In this document: positions 18,437-27,438 of the stretch, piece by piece
Layout: each line of letters begins with the position of its first letter
Numbering within the stretch: position 1 is the first letter of the stretch
Assembly (NCBI RefSeq): GCF_016862115.1
Contig: NZ_BOMI01000003.1
Span: forward strand, 1 to 64,000
Direction of reading: 5' to 3'
Source: Paractinoplanes deccanensis
GTDB taxonomy: Bacteria; Actinomycetota; Actinomycetes; Mycobacteriales; Micromonosporaceae
DNA length: 64,000 nucleotides
Made by a program: the position numbers and the translations under genes
Notes under the pieces: model-generated
Database searches by the model: none
What the model was told of the DNA's origin: nothing
The model's input: only the letters and a program-made list of their open reading frames with translations

Positions 18437-18934
18437 CTACAGCAGTCCTCGCACGTACGCGGCCTGTCCCGCGTGCTGCGCGTCGTCGTCGTAGACGCTG
18501 ACCAGGCGCACGCCCAGCGTCACCGGCGGGTCCCAGCGCTCGTCGACCACCCGGTCGAGGTCGGCCTCGGTGAGACCGGCGAGATAGGCGACAGTGCGCT
18601 CGTGCACCGCGGCGTAGTAGTCCTCGAGCACCTGCGCGCTCTCCGGCGCCACGGCGGCCACCTGGGACGCGTCGTGCCCGTAGCCGGTCTCGCTCGCGTC
18701 CTTGAGCCCGAAGCGGGCCGCCCAGTCGCCGGTCGCGTAGACCTGCTCGGCGCCCATCACCTCGGCCACGTGGTCGTCCTGCACCCGCGTGAGGTGCCAG
18801 ACGAGCCAGCCGATCGAGTTGGCCCCCTCGGCCGGCTGCCACCGCAGTTGCTCGGGGCTGAGCCCGTGGACGGCCGTGTGCACGAGCTCGGGCAGGCGGC
18901 CGAAGGCCTCGGCGAGGATGTCCTTGGCGTCCAT
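18437..18934 (-). CDS. DinB/DUF664 family protein (mycothiol-dependent type)
   Basis: A 165-residue four-helix DinB-fold protein. Metal-binding histidines are visible in WHLTRVQDDH near residue 50 and in DDDAQHAGQAAYVRGLL at the end, the pattern of DUF664. In actinobacteria this fold includes mycothiol S-transferases and related thiol-conjugating enzymes; the substrate is not predictable. GGGAGA precedes the ATG by four nt. The start directly abuts the stop of the Ser/Thr/Gln-rich membrane protein gene, so the two, and perhaps the MFS gene further upstream, are one transcript. Confidence 0.8.
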   Translation of the reverse strand: MDAKDILAEAFGRLPELVHTAVHGLSPEQLRWQPAEGANSIGWLVWHLTRVQDDHVAEVMGAEQVYATGDWAARFGLKDASETGYGHDASQVAAVAPESAQVLEDYYAAVHERTVAYLAGLTEADLDRVVDERWDPPVTLGVRLVSVYDDDAQHAGQAAYVRGLL

Positions 18935-19768
18935 TTACTCTCCCGTGGTTGTGCTGTCGCCGGTGCCCTGCTGCTGGGAGCCGCCGACCGAGCTCTGGCC
19001 GACCTGGTCCTGGGTCTGGCCGGTCTGGCCGGTCTGGCTGTCCTGGCCGCCCTGGGTGGAGCCGTCCTGCGGGGTCTGCCCGTCCTGAGTCTGCCCGTCC
19101 TGAGTCTGCCCGTCCTGGGGCTGCTCGTCAGCAGGCGCCGGCGTGTCGGTCGTCGGCGTGCCGGCAGGCGTCTCCGTCGTCGTGGGCTCGGTCGTCTGGC
19201 CGGGAGCTGGGCTCTCCGTGGCGTCCTGCGCCGGCTCCTCGGTCGAGGACGGCGACGGCGACTCGGACGGCACCGTCGTCCCCGAGTCCGATTTATCGGA
19301 TTTATCGCTCTTGCTCCCGAAGGCGGCGCCGATCGTGGTGCTCGACCCGGTGGCGTGGCCGACGGACGCGGGGACGCTCTTACCAGTGACCAGCTCGAAA
19401 GCGGTGAGCGACCCCATCGCCAGCACGAACAGCGCACCCGCGACCGCGGCCACTCTCCCCCAGCGAAGCTTGACCGGAGCAACCTGCTCCGACGGTCTCT
19501 CCTCGGCGGCGGCGGCGACCTCGGGCGTGCCGACCGCGGCCGGTGCCGTCACGAAGGTCGACTTGATCTTTTCGGTGCCGCGGTTGAGCCAGCGGTGGTA
19601 GAGCTCCGTGCCCACGGAGCCGACGATGCTGGCGACGGCCGCGCCGATCAGGGTGCCCGCGACGCCCAGGAACGATCCCAGGAAGGCCGCGGAAACCGCG
19701 GCCAGGGTGCCGGCGATGGTCTTCGTGATGTCGATGCCGGACCAGCGGCCCGGTGCGTGCTCGGTCAT
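18935..19768 (-). CDS. Membrane protein with long Ser/Thr/Gln-rich extracytoplasmic tail
   Basis: A 277-residue protein of unknown function. A Gly/Ala-rich hydrophobic stretch (about 17-55, one or two helices) is followed by a basic cytoplasmic segment, a second membrane helix (about 103-123), and a disordered tail of about 150 residues rich in Ser, Thr, Gln, Asp and Pro. The tail contains tandem QDGQT repeats. A short stretch uses low-GC codons (GAT AAA in the SDKSDK part), unlike neighbours. GAGGAGG lies just before the start. Such tails usually span the cell wall or are O-glycosylated. It lies between an MFS gene (15 nt upstream) and the DinB gene (adjacent). Confidence 0.7.
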   Translation of the reverse strand: MTEHAPGRWSGIDITKTIAGTLAAVSAAFLGSFLGVAGTLIGAAVASIVGSVGTELYHRWLNRGTEKIKSTFVTAPAAVGTPEVAAAAEERPSEQVAPVKLRWGRVAAVAGALFVLAMGSLTAFELVTGKSVPASVGHATGSSTTIGAAFGSKSDKSDKSDSGTTVPSESPSPSSTEEPAQDATESPAPGQTTEPTTTETPAGTPTTDTPAPADEQPQDGQTQDGQTQDGQTPQDGSTQGGQDSQTGQTGQTQDQVGQSSVGGSQQQGTGDSTTTGE

Positions 19769-19783
19769 GTCCTCCTCAGTCCG

Positions 19784-21133
19784 TCACTCGCGCGTCTGCA
19801 AGCTCTTCGCCTTTACCTCCCGGCCGGCGGCTAAACCCCGGCGCTCGGCGATCACCTGACGGAGCGGGCGGACCACGATGCCTTCCTCGGCCATCCTGAT
19901 CCGGGCCAGCCTGCGCGTGCGCAGAATGCCGACGAGACCGATGGCCATGAATACGTATTGCACCGCCATGGCGACCTTGAAGTCCGCGATGTCGTAGGTC
20001 GCGGAGCCGCCCGTGCGAGCGTCCAGGATGAGCCCGATCAGCTCGATGGAGAGCAGAGAGGCGACGAAGCCTCCCACGTTGACCACACCGGTGGCCGTGC
20101 CCAGCCGGTGCGGCGGGTTGAACGTCCGGGCGTAGTCGAACCCGATCATCGAGCCCGGCCCGCCGATGCCGAGCGCCAGCACGAGCAGCACCAGCACGGG
20201 CATCGGCGCGTGACCCGGCCAGGCCAGCACCAGTCCCCAGCCGGCCGCGTTCGCGAAGACGATGCCGAGGACCAGGTAGGACCGGCGCAGCGGGTAGCGC
20301 TGCACCAGCACGCCCAGCAGCGGCCCGGCCGCCATGCCGACCAGCACGAAGAGGGTGAGCAGCGTGCTCGCCGTCTCGCGGGCCAGCCCCTGCCCGGCGA
20401 TGAGGAACGGGAAGCCCCACATGAGCGCGAACACCGTACCGGTGAACTGGGTCGTGAAGTGGGTCCAGAGCCCGAGCCGGGTGCCGGGATGCCGCCACGC
20501 GCCGGCCAGGTCGACGCGCAGCTGGCGCAGGGTGAGCGCCTCGCCACTGTTGATCTTGCGCTCGGGGGTGTCGTGCAGCGCCGCGAAGGCGACCACCGCC
20601 ACGAAGACCCCGAGGCCCGCCGCCGACAGGAACGCGGTGGTCCAGCCCGGCCCGGCCAGCAGCGCGGCCAGCGGCACGGCCGAGAGCACCTGCCCCGCCT
20701 GCCCCACGATGCCGGTGAGCTGGGTGACCACCGGCACCCGCCGGGCCGGGAACCACTGCGGCACCAGGCGCAGCACGCTGATGAAGGTCATCGCGTCGCC
20801 CGCGCCGACCAGCACCCGCGCCGCGATCGCCCCGCCGACGCTGTCGGTGGTCGCCATCAGGGCCTGCCCGGCGGCCATCAGCACGCCGCCGCTGACGATC
20901 AGCCGCAGCGAGCCGAACCGGTCGAGCAGCAGCCCGACGGGCACCTGGAGTCCCGCGTACACGAGAAGCTGGAGCACGGCGAACGACGCGAGCGCGCCGG
21001 CGCCGATGTGGAAGCGGTCCTGCGCGTCCAGCCCGGCCACGCCGAGGGACGTACGGTTGAGAACCGCCAGGACGTACGCGGCGAGGCCGACGGCCCACAC
21101 CGCCCAGGCCCGGGCTCCGGGACGCAGGGGCAT
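19784..21133 (-). CDS. MFS transporter (nitrate/hexuronate-like, 12 TM)
   Basis: A 449-residue major facilitator. About twelve hydrophobic segments with a longer central loop around residues 190-215. The first half has the MFS loop motif between helices 2 and 3 (VGLLLDRFGSLRL) and a conserved NRTSLGVAG region in helix 1, a pattern seen in the anion:cation symporter branch. The substrate cannot be told from sequence. It is the first of three co-directional genes with gaps of 15 and 0 nt, so it may share a transcript with the membrane protein and DinB genes. AAAGG precedes the ATG. Confidence 0.82.
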   Translation of the reverse strand: MPLRPGARAWAVWAVGLAAYVLAVLNRTSLGVAGLDAQDRFHIGAGALASFAVLQLLVYAGLQVPVGLLLDRFGSLRLIVSGGVLMAAGQALMATTDSVGGAIAARVLVGAGDAMTFISVLRLVPQWFPARRVPVVTQLTGIVGQAGQVLSAVPLAALLAGPGWTTAFLSAAGLGVFVAVVAFAALHDTPERKINSGEALTLRQLRVDLAGAWRHPGTRLGLWTHFTTQFTGTVFALMWGFPFLIAGQGLARETASTLLTLFVLVGMAAGPLLGVLVQRYPLRRSYLVLGIVFANAAGWGLVLAWPGHAPMPVLVLLVLALGIGGPGSMIGFDYARTFNPPHRLGTATGVVNVGGFVASLLSIELIGLILDARTGGSATYDIADFKVAMAVQYVFMAIGLVGILRTRRLARIRMAEEGIVVRPLRQVIAERRGLAAGREVKAKSLQTRE

Positions 21134-21289
21134 GGTCCGCCTTTCACTCGCTGCCTGACACGTACGCGTTCAAGACAACTCCTGATCCGCGCACCCGACA
21201 ACGTGTGAACGGTCACTGCCTGACCTGCGCGTACGCGTTACGGCGGTCACAGACGTGATCTCCGGGGCCCGTCCCGCGTCAGGTCAGAT

Positions 21290-21634
21290 ATGCGTATCAG
21301 TGACGCTCTTCGCGACTTGGTCTTCGCGCCCGGGGACGACCCGACCACCTTCGACCGATACTTCTCACCCACCTACACGCACCGGCTGGACGGCGCGCCC
21401 ATGGACCGGCAAGCCTTCGAGGCCATGCTCGCCGGACTCCGCCGGCGCGTCGAGAGCGGCACCGTCACCGTGCTCGACGAGCTGACCGAGGGCAGCCGCT
21501 ACGCCGAGCGGCACGTCTACGAGGCCACGCTGACCGACGGCACGAAGGTCAAGGCCGAGAGCTACGTCTTCGGGACGCTCGCCGCCGACGGCCGCTTCGA
21601 TCAGCTCTCCGAGACCGGGGTTCCCCTGGCCTGA
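21290..21634 (+). CDS. NTF2/SnoaL-like small protein
   Basis: A 114-residue cone-shaped NTF2-like fold protein: an N-terminal helix with FDRYFSPTYTHRLDG, a following helix (MDRQAFEAMLAGLRRRV), then strands (TVTVLDELTEGSRYAERHVYEATLTDG). Such proteins are small enzymes or ligand-binding proteins; Tyr and His residues line the expected pocket but no catalytic set is clear. It stands alone, divergent from the MFS gene, next to the SDR relic. No ribosome site is evident. Confidence 0.7.
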   Translation: MRISDALRDLVFAPGDDPTTFDRYFSPTYTHRLDGAPMDRQAFEAMLAGLRRRVESGTVTVLDELTEGSRYAERHVYEATLTDGTKVKAESYVFGTLAADGRFDQLSETGVPLA

Positions 21635-21698
21635 CTGCGGGAAGAGGCCGACGATGGTGTCCCGGTGGCGCACGTGGGTCTGCCAAGTTCCGGGCAGG

Positions 21699-22012
21699 TC
21701 ATTGGACGCCGCGCACGCGGTGGCCGACGGCGACGGACTCGCCGGAGATGGCGGCCGCGGGCGCCGAGCAGAGGAAGGCGACCAGCGCGGCCACCTGCTC
21801 GGGCGTCGACTCGCCGGGGGTCGCGGGTGGGACGGCGGGTGACGGGGTGCCGGTGACCACGACGCCGGGGTTGACGACGTTGACGGTGACGCCGGACCCG
21901 GCGTACGCGTCGGCCAGGACCTTGGCGGCGGTGATGACGGCCTGGTTGCGGGGCCGAGGAGGCCGCTGCCGCCGACGACGAGGGCGGTGCGGCCGGCGAT
22001 TCCGAGGTTCAT
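21699..22012 (-). pseudogene. Short-chain dehydrogenase relic with internal deletion and frameshift
   Basis: The N-terminus reads MNLGIAGRTALVVGGSGLLG, an SDR start with its cofactor Gly motif. About 20 residues in, the frame changes and the sequence resumes at the far end of an SDR: AITAAKVLADAYAGSGVTVNVVNPG followed by the typical PEQVAALVAFLCSAPAAAISGESVAVG-type tail. The central 130-150 residues with the Ser-Tyr-Lys triad are absent. An in-place deletion explains this. Two intact palindromes remain upstream. I see no other gene in 21635-22259. Confidence 0.75.
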
Positions 22013-22052
22013 GCGGTGCTCCTTCGGCAACGGGCCCGGAAGAGCCCGGGCG

Positions 22053-22109
22053 CCATGTCGGACATGGTGTCCGGTTCATGCTTGCCATTGCCACGTGTCG
22101 TCCGACACG
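22053..22109. promoter_or_regulatory. Two palindromes upstream of the SDR relic
   Basis: CCATGTC-G-GACATGG at 22053-22067 and CGTGTCG-TC-CGACACG at 22094-22109, both perfect, about 40 bp apart. They share a TGTC/GACA core and look like operators for one dimeric repressor. No regulator gene is adjacent. Confidence 0.45.
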
Positions 22110-22259
22110 CACCATTCCGCCATGCCGGGGCCATTGCCGAGCCGAGCAATAGAGATGGCTATGTGCGACGGGTCACACCGATGAGCCGGCCGCCTTTCCT
22201 TCCGTCGAAGGGCTGATCCGGCAACGCCGACGCCGGGAGCGGGAAGGGCACCCATCTTC

Positions 22260-22709
22260 ATGAAACTCGTCTATCGCATCCTGGCGTGGGCCGTCGCCGT
22301 CGAGGTGGCCGTGCAGGCGGCCGCCATCGTCGGCGCGCTTTTCGGGCTCACCACATGGGTCACCGAGGACGGCGGTGTCCTCGACAAGGCCGAGCGCGAG
22401 AGCCACAGCACGCCGTACCCGGAGGCGATCGGCTTCCCCATCCACGCCCTCAACGGCGAGATCCTCATCCCCCTGATCGCGCTGGCGCTGCTGATCGTGT
22501 CGTTCTTCGCCCGGATCCCCGGCGGCCTCAAGTGGGCCGCCGTCGTGTTCGGGCTCGTCATCCTCCAGGTCCTGCTCGGCGTCTACGGCCACCACGTGCC
22601 GGGAGTCGCCGCCCTGCACGGGCCCAACGCGCTGCTGCTGTTCGTCACGGCGATCGCCACCGCCCGCCGGGCCCGGGCCTCCTCCGCCGCCGAACCCGCG
22701 CATGCCTGA
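22260..22709 (+). CDS. DUF6220-type four-helix membrane protein
   Basis: A 149-residue integral membrane protein with four predicted helices (about 6-28, 60-82, 87-106, 115-137) and conserved His residues between helices (FPIHALNGE, VYGHHVPGVAALHGPNALLL). The pattern resembles DUF6220 proteins and haem-binding four-helix families such as CtaA/DoxX, but binding is not shown. The last 8 nt overlap the start of the multicopper oxidase gene, so translation is coupled and the two proteins may act together at the membrane. AGCGGGAAGGG lies upstream of the ATG. Confidence 0.75.
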   Translation: MKLVYRILAWAVAVEVAVQAAAIVGALFGLTTWVTEDGGVLDKAERESHSTPYPEAIGFPIHALNGEILIPLIALALLIVSFFARIPGGLKWAAVVFGLVILQVLLGVYGHHVPGVAALHGPNALLLFVTAIATARRARASSAAEPAHA

Positions 22710-24135
22710 CAACCGCCGGAGGCTCGTCGTGGCCTGCCTCGGCGCCGCCGCGATCCTCGGCCCGCTCGGCTGGCACGCGTACGCCAGCCGGCTGCCGTCC
22801 GCCTACGCGGTCACGGACATGGGGTACGAGGACCACGGCGGCCACGACATGGCGATGCCGACCGCAGGCACGCGCAGCGTCACCACGCTGATCGCCGACC
22901 CGGACCGGCCCGCCGACGTGCGGGTGACCCTCACCGCGCGCAAGGAGAAGGACCGTTACACCCTCAACGGGCAGACCCCCGGCCCGGCGATCCACGCCAC
23001 GGTGGGCCAGCTCGTGCAGGTGCGGCTGGTCAACGAGAACGTGCCCGACGGCATCACCCTGCACTGGCACGGCGTGGACGTGCCCAACGCCGAGGACGGC
23101 GTCGCCGGGGTGACTCAGGACGCGGTCGGCGCCGGCCGCGAGCACACGTACCGGTTCGTGGCCGATCAGGCCGGAACGTTCTGGTACCACTCCCACCAGA
23201 TCTCGGCCGAGCAGGTTCGTCAGGGCCTGCTCGGCGCCCTGGTGGTCGCTACCGCCGCGCCCGTCGCCGGGGTCACCGACGTCGTGGCGCTGACGCACAA
23301 CTACGACGGCACCGCCACGGTCAACGGCCGGCCCGGCGAGACCCACGTCGACGCGCCGCCCGCCCGGCGGTTCCGCCTGCGGGTCGTCAACACCGACAAC
23401 GGCGAGGTCTCCGTACGGGTGGCAGGCGCGCCTTTCCGCCTCATCGCGATCGACGGCACCGACGTGTCCGGGCCCGCCCTCGTCGCGAACGTGTCGGTGC
23501 CGGTCACCGCCGGCGGCCGCGCCGACCTCGACGTCACCACCCCGGCCGACGGGTCGGCCGTCCGGGTCAGCCTGAGCGGCGCGGCCTCCCTGGTCCTCGG
23601 CCCCGCCGGCGCGCCCGCACCACCGCCAGCCCGCCCCGCCACGAGGCTGGACCCTCTCACGTACGGCTCGAACCGGCCGCTCGGCTTCGACCCGGCGCGG
23701 CCGGACCGGCAGTTCCGCTACGACATCGGCCGCCGTCCCGGCTTCCTCGACGGCCGGCCCGGCCTGTTCTGGACCGTCAACGGCCACCTCTACCCCGACG
23801 TCCCGATGTTCATGGTCACCGAGGGCGACGTCGTCCGGATGCGCATCGCCAACCACAGCGGCGAGTCGCACCCGATGCACCTGCACGGCCATCACGCGGT
23901 GGTGCTCAGCCGCAACGGGGTGCCCGCCACCGGCAGCCCGTGGTGGGTGGACTCGCTCGAGGTGGCGGACGGTGACACGTACGACATCGCGTTCGTCGCC
24001 GACAACCCCGGCCTCTGGATGGACCACTGCCACAACCTGCCGCACGCGGCGGAGGGCCTGGTCGCCCATCTGATGTACGAGGGTGTCACCACGCCGTTCA
24101 GCGTGGGCGGCACGGCCGGCAACGAGCCGGAGTGA
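22702..24135 (+). CDS. Multicopper oxidase (laccase-like, exported)
   Basis: A 477-residue protein with an N-terminal membrane anchor or signal (about 6-28) followed by a His/Met-rich stretch (GYEDHGGHDMAM). All four copper motifs are present: H121-W-H123, H163-S-H165, H390-P-M-H393-L-H395, and H442-C443-H444 with H448. The residue five after H448 is Leu453, so the type 1 copper lacks an axial Met, which fits a high-potential laccase-like enzyme. It oxidises phenols or metal ions outside the membrane and reduces O2 to water. It overlaps the DUF6220 gene by 8 nt, suggesting a membrane partner. Confidence 0.92.
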   Translation: MPDNRRRLVVACLGAAAILGPLGWHAYASRLPSAYAVTDMGYEDHGGHDMAMPTAGTRSVTTLIADPDRPADVRVTLTARKEKDRYTLNGQTPGPAIHATVGQLVQVRLVNENVPDGITLHWHGVDVPNAEDGVAGVTQDAVGAGREHTYRFVADQAGTFWYHSHQISAEQVRQGLLGALVVATAAPVAGVTDVVALTHNYDGTATVNGRPGETHVDAPPARRFRLRVVNTDNGEVSVRVAGAPFRLIAIDGTDVSGPALVANVSVPVTAGGRADLDVTTPADGSAVRVSLSGAASLVLGPAGAPAPPPARPATRLDPLTYGSNRPLGFDPARPDRQFRYDIGRRPGFLDGRPGLFWTVNGHLYPDVPMFMVTEGDVVRMRIANHSGESHPMHLHGHHAVVLSRNGVPATGSPWWVDSLEVADGDTYDIAFVADNPGLWMDHCHNLPHAAEGLVAHLMYEGVTTPFSVGGTAGNEPE

Positions 24136-24157
24136 CGCTCCGCCGCCCCGCCGCTCC

Positions 24158-25438
24158 CTAGTGGACGAGCGCGACGACCGCCTCCGGCTGCTCGACGGGC
24201 AGGCGGTGCGGCTGGACGACGAGGAAGCAGACCAGGGTGGCGGCGAGCATGCCGCCGAAGACCACGACGGCCATCGCGACCGCGCCGACACCGAGGATGC
24301 CGACCAGGGGTGCGGCGAGGGCGCCGACGCCGAACTGCACCGCGCCGAGCAGCGCGGCGGCCGTGCCGGCTGCCTCGCCGTGTCGGGACAGGGCCAGGGC
24401 GGGGGCGTTCGGCATGGCCAGCCCGACCATGGCGAGAACCAGCCAGAGCGGGATCAGGATGCCGGCCAGGCCCCCGATCTCGGTCACCGCCAGGACGAGC
24501 AGCACGAGGCCGAAGCCGAGGCCGGCCAGCAGGGAGCCGCCCAGGATCTGCTGGGGCGTCCAGCGGCGCAGCAGCCGCACGTTGAACTGGGTGGCGCCGA
24601 TCAGCCCGACGGCGCCGCCCGCGAAGACGTACGCGAACTGTTGCTCGCTGAGGCCGAAGCCGTCCTGGAGAACGTAGGACGAGCCGCTCACGTACGCGAA
24701 CAGGGCCGCCATGGCGAGACCGGCGACCAGGATGAGGCCGACGTAGACCCGGTCGGTGAACAGCCGGCCGTAGTCGCGGACGGTGCCGGCGATCCCGCCG
24801 TTGCGGCGGCGTCCGGCGGGCAGGGTCTCGGGCAGCACGATCGCGGTGGCCGCCATGATCGCGGCGGCGGCGAGGGTGAGCACGACGAAGACGCCGCGCC
24901 ACGAGGTGAACTGGAGGGTCTGCCCGCCGATGGTCGGTGCGAGGATCGGCGCGACGCCGACCACGAGCATCAGCCTGGAGAACAGCCTCGCCGCGGCGAA
25001 CCCGCTGAACAGGTCACGCACGATCGCCATCGCGACCACCGAGGCCGCGGCGGCGCCGAGGCCCTGCAGGACGCGCAGCGAGCCGAGGATGGCCAGGTTC
25101 GGCGCGATCACGCACAGCAGCGACGCGACCAGGTGGACGCCGACGCCGGCGAGCAGCGGCACCCGCCGCCCCACCGCGTCGGACAGCGGGCCGACCAGCA
25201 GCTGCCCGAAGGCGAGCCCGACCAGCGTGCCGGTGAGCGTGAGCTGGACGGCGGCCGCGGTGGCACCGAAGTCGTCGGTGATGGTTGGCAGCGCAGGCAG
25301 GTACATGTCGATGGTGAGCGGACCGAGCGCGGTCAGGAATCCGAGCACGAGAACAATCCGGAAGCGCCGCCCCGAGGGAAGCAGCTCTCCGGGCGACAGG
25401 TCGTCTTCGGGCGGGGTTACGGTGCGAGTTTCGGCCAC
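24158..25438 (-). CDS. Bcr/CflA-family drug efflux MFS transporter
   Basis: A 426-residue major facilitator with about twelve helices. TALGPLTIDMYLPALPTI in helix 1 and the loop GPLSDAVGRRVPLLAG are typical of the Bcr/CflA subfamily that exports bicyclomycin, chloramphenicol or sulfonamides. The start is GTG at 25438. It is convergent with the multicopper oxidase gene (22-nt gap, no hairpin seen) and divergent from the PrsW gene. No regulator adjoins it, so the physiological substrate is open. Confidence 0.88.
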   Translation of the reverse strand: MAETRTVTPPEDDLSPGELLPSGRRFRIVLVLGFLTALGPLTIDMYLPALPTITDDFGATAAAVQLTLTGTLVGLAFGQLLVGPLSDAVGRRVPLLAGVGVHLVASLLCVIAPNLAILGSLRVLQGLGAAAASVVAMAIVRDLFSGFAAARLFSRLMLVVGVAPILAPTIGGQTLQFTSWRGVFVVLTLAAAAIMAATAIVLPETLPAGRRRNGGIAGTVRDYGRLFTDRVYVGLILVAGLAMAALFAYVSGSSYVLQDGFGLSEQQFAYVFAGGAVGLIGATQFNVRLLRRWTPQQILGGSLLAGLGFGLVLLVLAVTEIGGLAGILIPLWLVLAMVGLAMPNAPALALSRHGEAAGTAAALLGAVQFGVGALAAPLVGILGVGAVAMAVVVFGGMLAATLVCFLVVQPHRLPVEQPEAVVALVH

Positions 25439-25651
25439 AACTGCGACAAGCCGTCGAGCGTCCAGGATCTTCCGCCGTTGGCCACCTTCGTTAGAACCGT
25501 CACAAAGCCGGGATAACGCCTCCTAGCAGCTGATATTCCGCTTGCGCTCGCACCGTGAGCCGCCCTCGCCGGAAGGGCTCGGGCCGGCCACCGGTGCGAC
25601 GCGCGTCGCTTTTCCGTGACGTGATCTGGGTGCTCGGGTACAGCGCCTGCC

Positions 25652-26461
25652 ATGCGCGATCTCTCCCGCCGGTGGGCGTGGCTCGGCGTCCTGGTCATCG
25701 GTCTTGCTCTCTACGTCGTTGTGCTGCGGACCCTGGTCCACACGCAGAACCCCAACTTCGTGCCCGCCCTGATCCTGCTGGGCGCGACCGTCGTACCCCT
25801 GTCCTTCCTCACCTTCGCCCAGGCCCGCACGGGCCGCTGGCAGGTGCCGACCTCGGCGCTGGTGGTCTCGGCCTTCTTCGGCGGGGTCATCGGCATCGTG
25901 GTGGCCGGGACCCTCGAATACAACACGCTGCGCGGTCTCGGCGTCCTGCCGCTGGTGCTGGTGGCGGTCATCGAGGAGTCGGCGAAGCTCATCGTCCCGG
26001 TGATCCTGCTCTTCACCATCCTGGCCCGGCACAGCCGCCGCCTCCCCTCGGACGGCCTGATCATCGGTGTGGCCTCCGGCATGGGCTTCGCGGCGCTCGA
26101 GACCATGGGGTACGCGTTCACCGCGCTGCTCTCCTCGGGCGGCAACATCGGCAGCGTCGAGGAGACCCTGTTCATCCGCGGCCTCACCTCACCGGCCGGC
26201 CACACCGCCTGGACCGGCCTCACCGCCGGCGCGCTGTGGGCCCTGGTGGCCACCCCGAACGTCAAGCACCTGCTGGAGTTCGTCGGCACGTTCATCGGCG
26301 CGGTCGTCCTGCACACCTGCTGGGACTCGTTCCCCGGCACGCTGTCGTACGTGATCCTCGCCGTGATCAGCCTCGGCTGGCTGTTCACCGCGCTGTGGCG
26401 CTACCGGGTCTTCGCCGAGCACCGCGCCGCGCCGCTGCTCTCCTCGCCCGTGGCGGTATGA
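25652..26461 (+). CDS. PrsW-family intramembrane metalloprotease
   Basis: A 269-residue membrane protein with about seven to eight helices. The conserved PrsW motifs are present: E108-E109-SAK, then GFAALETMGYAF, later HTAWTGLTAG, and HTCWDSFPG. These glutamates and histidines should bind the catalytic zinc inside the membrane. In Bacillus, PrsW performs site-1 cleavage of an anti-sigma factor; here no anti-sigma gene adjoins, so the target is unknown. The start is the first ATG before the first helix; no ribosome site is obvious. It stands alone. Confidence 0.88.
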   Translation: MRDLSRRWAWLGVLVIGLALYVVVLRTLVHTQNPNFVPALILLGATVVPLSFLTFAQARTGRWQVPTSALVVSAFFGGVIGIVVAGTLEYNTLRGLGVLPLVLVAVIEESAKLIVPVILLFTILARHSRRLPSDGLIIGVASGMGFAALETMGYAFTALLSSGGNIGSVEETLFIRGLTSPAGHTAWTGLTAGALWALVATPNVKHLLEFVGTFIGAVVLHTCWDSFPGTLSYVILAVISLGWLFTALWRYRVFAEHRAAPLLSSPVAV

Positions 26462-26505
26462 CGTCCTTCTCCGCGGCCGGTCCCCCGGGATCGGCCGCCC
26501 GGCAT

Positions 26506-26511
26506 TAATCT
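26506..26511 (+). promoter_or_regulatory. Leaderless -10 element of the APH-like kinase gene
   Basis: TAATCT, exactly six nt before the ATG at 26518, with no ribosome site. Best match to TATAAT among the leaderless promoters in this window. Confidence 0.6.
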
Positions 26512-26517
26512 CGCCGG

Positions 26518-27438
26518 ATGCGCAGCCCCACCCAGCCCGTCCTGGCCGAGCCCGACATCGCGTCCATCGTCCGCGAGGCCCTCGGCGCGTCGCTCGACAC
26601 CGCGTCCGAGCTCGGCGGTGGCGGTTTCGCCGCGGTCTGGCTCGCTTCGCTCACCGACGGCCGCCGGGTCGTGGTCAAGGTGGCGCCGCCCGCGTCAGCT
26701 CGCCTTCTGTCGTACGAGCGTGAGCTGATCCCCGCCGAGGCCGTGTACTTCGGCGCCGTCGCGGGCCTGGCACCCGTACCGGAAGTCCTCGCGGTCTCGC
26801 CCGGCTGGATCGTCACCACCCACCTGCCCGGCCGCCCGCTCACCGAGGCCGACGCCCCACGCGCCCGCCACCAGCTCGGCGCGGCCGTCCGCCGCATCCA
26901 CACCCTCACCGGCGACCACTTCGGCTACACCGGCGACCGCCCCGCCGGCCCCGACTGGCCCACCGCCTTCACCGCGATCATGCAGTCGCTCCGCTCCGAC
27001 GCGGCCTCCTGGGGCGTCCCCCTGCCACCCGCCCTGGACGGCGCCGTCGAACGCCACACCGCCGCGCTGGCCGCGGTCACCACGCCCGCCCTGCTCCACT
27101 TCGACCTGTGGGACGGCAACGTCCTCGCGTCCCCGGCCGGGGAGTTGACCGGCCTCGTCGACGGCGAGCGCTACCTCTACGGCGACCCGCTGCTCGACCT
27201 GGTCTCCCCCGCCCTCTTCCGGCGCATCGAGGAGGAGCCCGATCACCCGTTCCTGGCCGGCTACGACCCGGGCCCCCTCGACCGCGCGGCCCTGATCCGG
27301 CTCGCCCTCTACCGCATCCACCTCTACACGCTGATGCTCACCGAGGGCCCGAGCCGCGGCATAGCGGCCACCGACGGCCGCCAGACCCACGTGACGGCCC
27401 TGCTCGACGCGGAGCTGGAGCACCTCGATGCCCTCTGA
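26518..27438 (+). CDS. Aminoglycoside phosphotransferase/fructosamine kinase-like protein
   Basis: A 306-residue protein kinase-fold enzyme. The ATP-binding Gly loop (LGGGGFAAVW), the Lys in VVVKVA, the catalytic loop HFDLWDGN and the metal-binding LVDGERYLYGDP (Asp) are in order. The family phosphorylates small molecules such as aminoglycosides, choline or fructosamines; the substrate is not predictable. The 3' end overlaps the following GNAT gene by 11 nt, so both are translated together, a pairing that often modifies small molecules. Transcription is likely leaderless. Confidence 0.85.
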   Translation: MRSPTQPVLAEPDIASIVREALGASLDTASELGGGGFAAVWLASLTDGRRVVVKVAPPASARLLSYERELIPAEAVYFGAVAGLAPVPEVLAVSPGWIVTTHLPGRPLTEADAPRARHQLGAAVRRIHTLTGDHFGYTGDRPAGPDWPTAFTAIMQSLRSDAASWGVPLPPALDGAVERHTAALAAVTTPALLHFDLWDGNVLASPAGELTGLVDGERYLYGDPLLDLVSPALFRRIEEEPDHPFLAGYDPGPLDRAALIRLALYRIHLYTLMLTEGPSRGIAATDGRQTHVTALLDAELEHLDAL

